Shown: piece by piece, positions 6,172-7,515 of the stretch | How positions within the stretch are numbered: position 1 is the first letter of the stretch | Layout: the number at the start of each line of letters is the position of its first letter | Source of the DNA: Rhodospirillaceae bacterium | GTDB taxonomy: Bacteria; Pseudomonadota; Alphaproteobacteria; Rhodospirillales_A; Casp-alpha2 | Length of the DNA stretch: 7,515 nucleotides | Direction: 5' to 3' | Assembly (NCBI GenBank): GCA_003488105.1 | Contig: DNMS01000374.1 | Span: forward strand, 11,164-18,678 | Notes under the pieces: model-generated | What the model was told of the DNA's origin: nothing | Databases searched by the model: none | What the model saw: the letters and a program-made list of their open reading frames with translations, nothing else | Translations under genes and position numbers: made by a program

Positions 6172-6186
6172 ACGCCGACACGGCGT
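6172..6186 (+). terminator. Possible weak terminator after the maoC-like gene
   Basis: ACGCCG and CGGCGT form a 6-bp stem with an ACA loop, 10 nt after the stop, followed by TTGAGTTTTC. The stem is short and the T run interrupted, so it may only attenuate read-through into fghA, 36 nt downstream. Confidence 0.38.
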
Positions 6187-6222
6187 TTGAGTTTTCTTCC
6201 ACAGCAAGCCATCATTCGGACC

Positions 6223-7077
6223 ATGGAAAAGATATCTGAGAACAAGTCGTTTGGCGGGCTACAGACGGTCTGGGAACATCGTTCCGACATCTGCGCCTGT
6301 CCCATGCGGTTCGCGGTCTACACGCCGCCGGTCGTGGTCGAGGGCAAGGCGAAAGGCCCCGTGCCGGTGCTGTGGTGGCTGTCGGGTCTGACCTGCACGG
6401 AAGAAAACTTCACCGTCAAATCCGGGTTTCAGAAACATGCCGCCGAACACGGCCTGATGGTCGTCGCGCCGGACACCAGCCCGCGCGGCACCGACTTGCC
6501 CGGCGAACATGACGATTACGATTTCGGATCGGGCGCCGGGTTCTACGTGAACGCGACCCGCGATCCGTGGTCTCAGCACTACAACATGTACAGCTACATC
6601 ACCGAGGAACTGCCCGACGTGGTGTTCAACGGCATCGGCGGCGGCGACCGCGACCGCCAGGGCATTTTCGGCCATTCCATGGGCGGCCACGGGGCTTTGG
6701 TCATCGCATTGCGCGAACGGCGAACCTATACGTCGCTATCGGCCTTTGCCCCCATCGTGGCGCCGGCCAGCGTGCCTTGGGGCGAAAAAGCCTTTTCCGG
6801 ATATCTGGGCGGCGACAAGGCGCGATGGCAGGAATACGACGCGACCGAGTTGGTCAAATCCGGCCATTTCTTCGCCGGTGACATCCTGATCGACCAGGGC
6901 ACGGACGACCCGTTCCTGGACGTCCAGTTGAAGCCGCAGTTGTTCGCCGATGCCTGCGCCGCCGTGGATCAGCCCTGCACGCTGCGCCTGCAGGACGGCT
7001 ATGACCATTCCTACTTCTTCATCGCGACCTTCATGGCCGACCACATCGCCCATCACGCCAAGGCGTTGAACAAATAG
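6223..7077 (+). CDS. fghA: S-formylglutathione hydrolase
   Basis: A 284-residue alpha/beta-hydrolase of the esterase D family that hydrolyses S-formylglutathione to formate and glutathione, the second step of glutathione-dependent formaldehyde detoxification in the cytoplasm. Family landmarks are complete: MRFAVYTPP near residue 28; [16 protein letters not shown] (48-63), with the oxyanion-side [29 protein letters not shown]; the nucleophile elbow [10 protein letters not shown] with Ser152; DQGTDDPFL with the acid (Asp228 or Asp229); and GYDHSYFFI with His262. Length is normal. The frame is open from 6106, but that part overlaps the maoC-like gene and the family begins at [14 protein letters not shown] (6223). 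The Shine-Dalgarno is weak (CGGA). The usual partner, glutathione-dependent formaldehyde dehydrogenase (adhC), is not adjacent in this window. A terminator hairpin follows 50 nt downstream. Confidence 0.97.
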   Translation: MEKISENKSFGGLQTVWEHRSDICACPMRFAVYTPPVVVEGKAKGPVPVLWWLSGLTCTEENFTVKSGFQKHAAEHGLMVVAPDTSPRGTDLPGEHDDYDFGSGAGFYVNATRDPWSQHYNMYSYITEELPDVVFNGIGGGDRDRQGIFGHSMGGHGALVIALRERRTYTSLSAFAPIVAPASVPWGEKAFSGYLGGDKARWQEYDATELVKSGHFFAGDILIDQGTDDPFLDVQLKPQLFADACAAVDQPCTLRLQDGYDHSYFFIATFMADHIAHHAKALNK

Positions 7078-7127
7078 CCGCCCGCCCGGCGCGGCAGGTC
7101 GCCAGCCCCAGATTTGGCAAAGAAGAA

Positions 7128-7149
7128 GGCCGGCCCAAAAGGACCGGCC
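7128..7149. terminator. Bidirectional terminator after fghA
   Basis: GGCCGG (7128-7133) pairs with CCGGCC (7144-7149), extended by CC/GG with one bulged A and a CAAAA loop. On the plus strand it is followed by a poor tail (CGAGTTTC). On the minus strand it is followed by TTCTTCTTT, a better U-rich tail. It can terminate fghA and also any leftward transcript coming from the 7294-7322 promoter-like element. Confidence 0.6.
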
Positions 7150-7177
7150 CGAGTTTCAGGGAGGAGGGAAGCCGGTG

Positions 7178-7198
7178 GACCGGGCGGTGGGCCCGGTC
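7178..7198. repeat. Perfect 8-bp inverted repeat (hairpin)
   Basis: GACCGGGC (7178-7185) and GCCCGGTC (7191-7198) form a perfect stem with a 5-nt GGTGG loop. There is no T run on either side, so it is not an obvious terminator. It lies inside the candidate leftward small transcript and could be one of its structural stems. Confidence 0.4.
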
Positions 7199-7293
7199 AC
7201 GGGCCATGGCCTTCTCGTGGACGGCGCGGAGATTTTCTCTCGGCACCTAAGCTGTTGTCCCAGCAGCGAAATCCACAAGCGCCACAATCGAAA

Positions 7294-7322
7294 ATTATCA
7301 TTCTTGTATACAAAAACAAGAT
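7294..7322 (-). promoter_or_regulatory. Promoter-like element with a GntR-type palindrome in its spacer
   Basis: On the minus strand GATAAT (7294-7299) is a good -10. The -35 is weak: ATCTTG at 17 nt or TCTTGT at 16 nt spacing. In the spacer lies TTGTATACAA (7304-7313), a perfect 10-bp palindrome fitting the TNGT-N2-ACNA pattern bound by GntR-family regulators. Transcription would begin near 7287 and run leftward to the terminator at 7149-7128. The palindrome is certain; promoter activity and the regulator are inferred. Confidence 0.42.
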
Positions 7323-7350
7323 GACCTTAAGTCATATGACCATAGGTCAT
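7321..7350. promoter_or_regulatory. Two abutting 15-bp palindromic operators
   Basis: ATGACCTTAAGTCAT (7321-7335) and ATGACCATAGGTCAT (7336-7350) lie directly end to end. They are identical at 13 of 15 positions, and each is an ATGAC-N5-GTCAT dyad. A further half-site-like GGTCGT follows at 7352. Spacing and symmetry are those of a dimeric regulator binding twice. They overlap or lie just upstream of the -35 region of the leftward promoter-like element. The cognate regulator is not encoded in the window. Confidence 0.55.
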
Positions 7351-7355
7351 AGGTC

Positions 7356-7383
7356 GTCCCCCTTCGCCAAGGCTTCGGGGGAC
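7356..7383. repeat. Inverted repeat GTCCCCC / GGGGGAC
   Basis: Perfect 7-bp arms (7356-7362 and 7377-7383) enclose a smaller GCC-AA-GGC stem, separated by a symmetric TTC/TTC internal loop (GAA/GAA on the other strand). It lies between the tandem operators and the tRNA-proximal hairpin. There is no T run; the function is unknown. Confidence 0.4.
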
Positions 7384-7397
7384 ACGCCTTCGTCTAA

Positions 7398-7429
7398 CGA
7401 GCTTCGGATGGCCTGCCACCCGAAGCTCG
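7398..7429 (-). terminator. Strong hairpin downstream of tRNA-Gly, probable terminator
   Basis: CGAGCTTCGG (7398-7407) and CCGAAGCTCG (7420-7429) are perfect 10-bp arms. After one A-C mismatch the stem continues with TGG/CCA to a CCTG loop. It begins 12 nt beyond the encoded CCA of the tRNA on the minus strand and is followed by TTAGACG, a poor U-tract. Termination or 3'-end processing of the tRNA transcript is the likeliest role. Confidence 0.48.
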
Positions 7430-7441
7430 AAGAGCGAAGGG

Positions 7442-7515
7442 TGGAGCGGGTGAAGGGAATCGAACCCTCGTCACTTGCTTGGGAAGCAAAAGCTCTACCA
7501 TTGAGCTACACCCGC
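7442..7515 (-). tRNA. tRNA-Gly (anticodon CCC), with encoded CCA
   Basis: A complete cloverleaf can be drawn. The acceptor is GCGGGTG paired with CACCCGC. The D arm is GCTC/GAGC. The anticodon stem is TTTGC/GCAAG with loop TTCCCAA, giving anticodon CCC (7481-7483 on the plus strand), and the variable region is short. The T arm is GAGGG-TTCGATT-CCCTT. The discriminator is T, followed by a genomically encoded CCA (7442-7444). The 5' end coincides with the window's right edge, so its promoter lies outside. It reads GGG glycine codons. Confidence 0.97.

Noticed and set aside
7031..7246. A 71-residue minus-strand open frame starting with GTG
   Set aside because: It runs through the bidirectional terminator into the 3' end of fghA and has no recognisable family pattern.

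Overview
The window is a GC-rich stretch of chromosome from an alphaproteobacterium, probably Rhodospirillales-like. The pointers are the CarD / FdxA / S4-protein / helicase-tail gene set, the PAS_5-type protein and the M48 protease tail. This assignment is inference from gene families and base composition; no lineage marker such as rRNA is present. Most genes are housekeeping or general stress genes. I see no CRISPR array, insertion sequence, phage gene or defence cassette.

Layout. The left edge cuts a plus-strand M48 metalloprotease gene, leaving only its C-terminal part (1-766). It converges with a minus-strand PAS-domain gene (777-1325), whose start codon and Shine-Dalgarno lie in a perfect hairpin. 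Next come two minus-strand genes, carD (1523-2026, with its own terminator) and fdxA (2446-2781), separated by about 420 bp of non-coding DNA. A minus-strand TerB-like gene (2877-3353) is divergent from a plus-strand DUF938 methyltransferase gene (3451-4074). Both of these have promoter-like hexamers so close to the ATG that they may be leaderless. A minus-strand S4/Hsp15-like gene (4087-4491) overlaps the stop codon of a helicase gene of which only the last ~185 codons remain.

At about position 5045 the helicase reading frame loses recognisable similarity and a plus-strand TPR gene that lacks its beginning takes over. Two head-to-head genes are therefore both missing their 5' ends at one point. 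This is the most striking structure in the window and indicates a deletion/rearrangement or an assembly chimera. To the right, on the plus strand, are a MaoC-like hydratase (5694-6161) and S-formylglutathione hydrolase (6223-7077, formaldehyde detoxification).

The last ~440 bp are non-coding apart from a complete minus-strand tRNA-Gly(CCC) with encoded CCA (7442-7515). They are unusually dense in signals: a bidirectional terminator, a GntR-type palindrome inside a promoter-like element, two abutting 15-bp palindromic operators, and a cluster of CTTCG/CGAAG inverted repeats against the tRNA 3' end. Together these suggest a small regulated minus-strand transcript, which is the best candidate here for something undescribed, although no function can be read from it.

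Functionally, CarD (RNA-polymerase-binding regulator), FdxA (7Fe ferredoxin), the S4 protein and the helicase form a neighbourhood often seen together in alphaproteobacteria. Here it is broken up by terB and the oppositely oriented DUF938 gene, and truncated on its helicase side.
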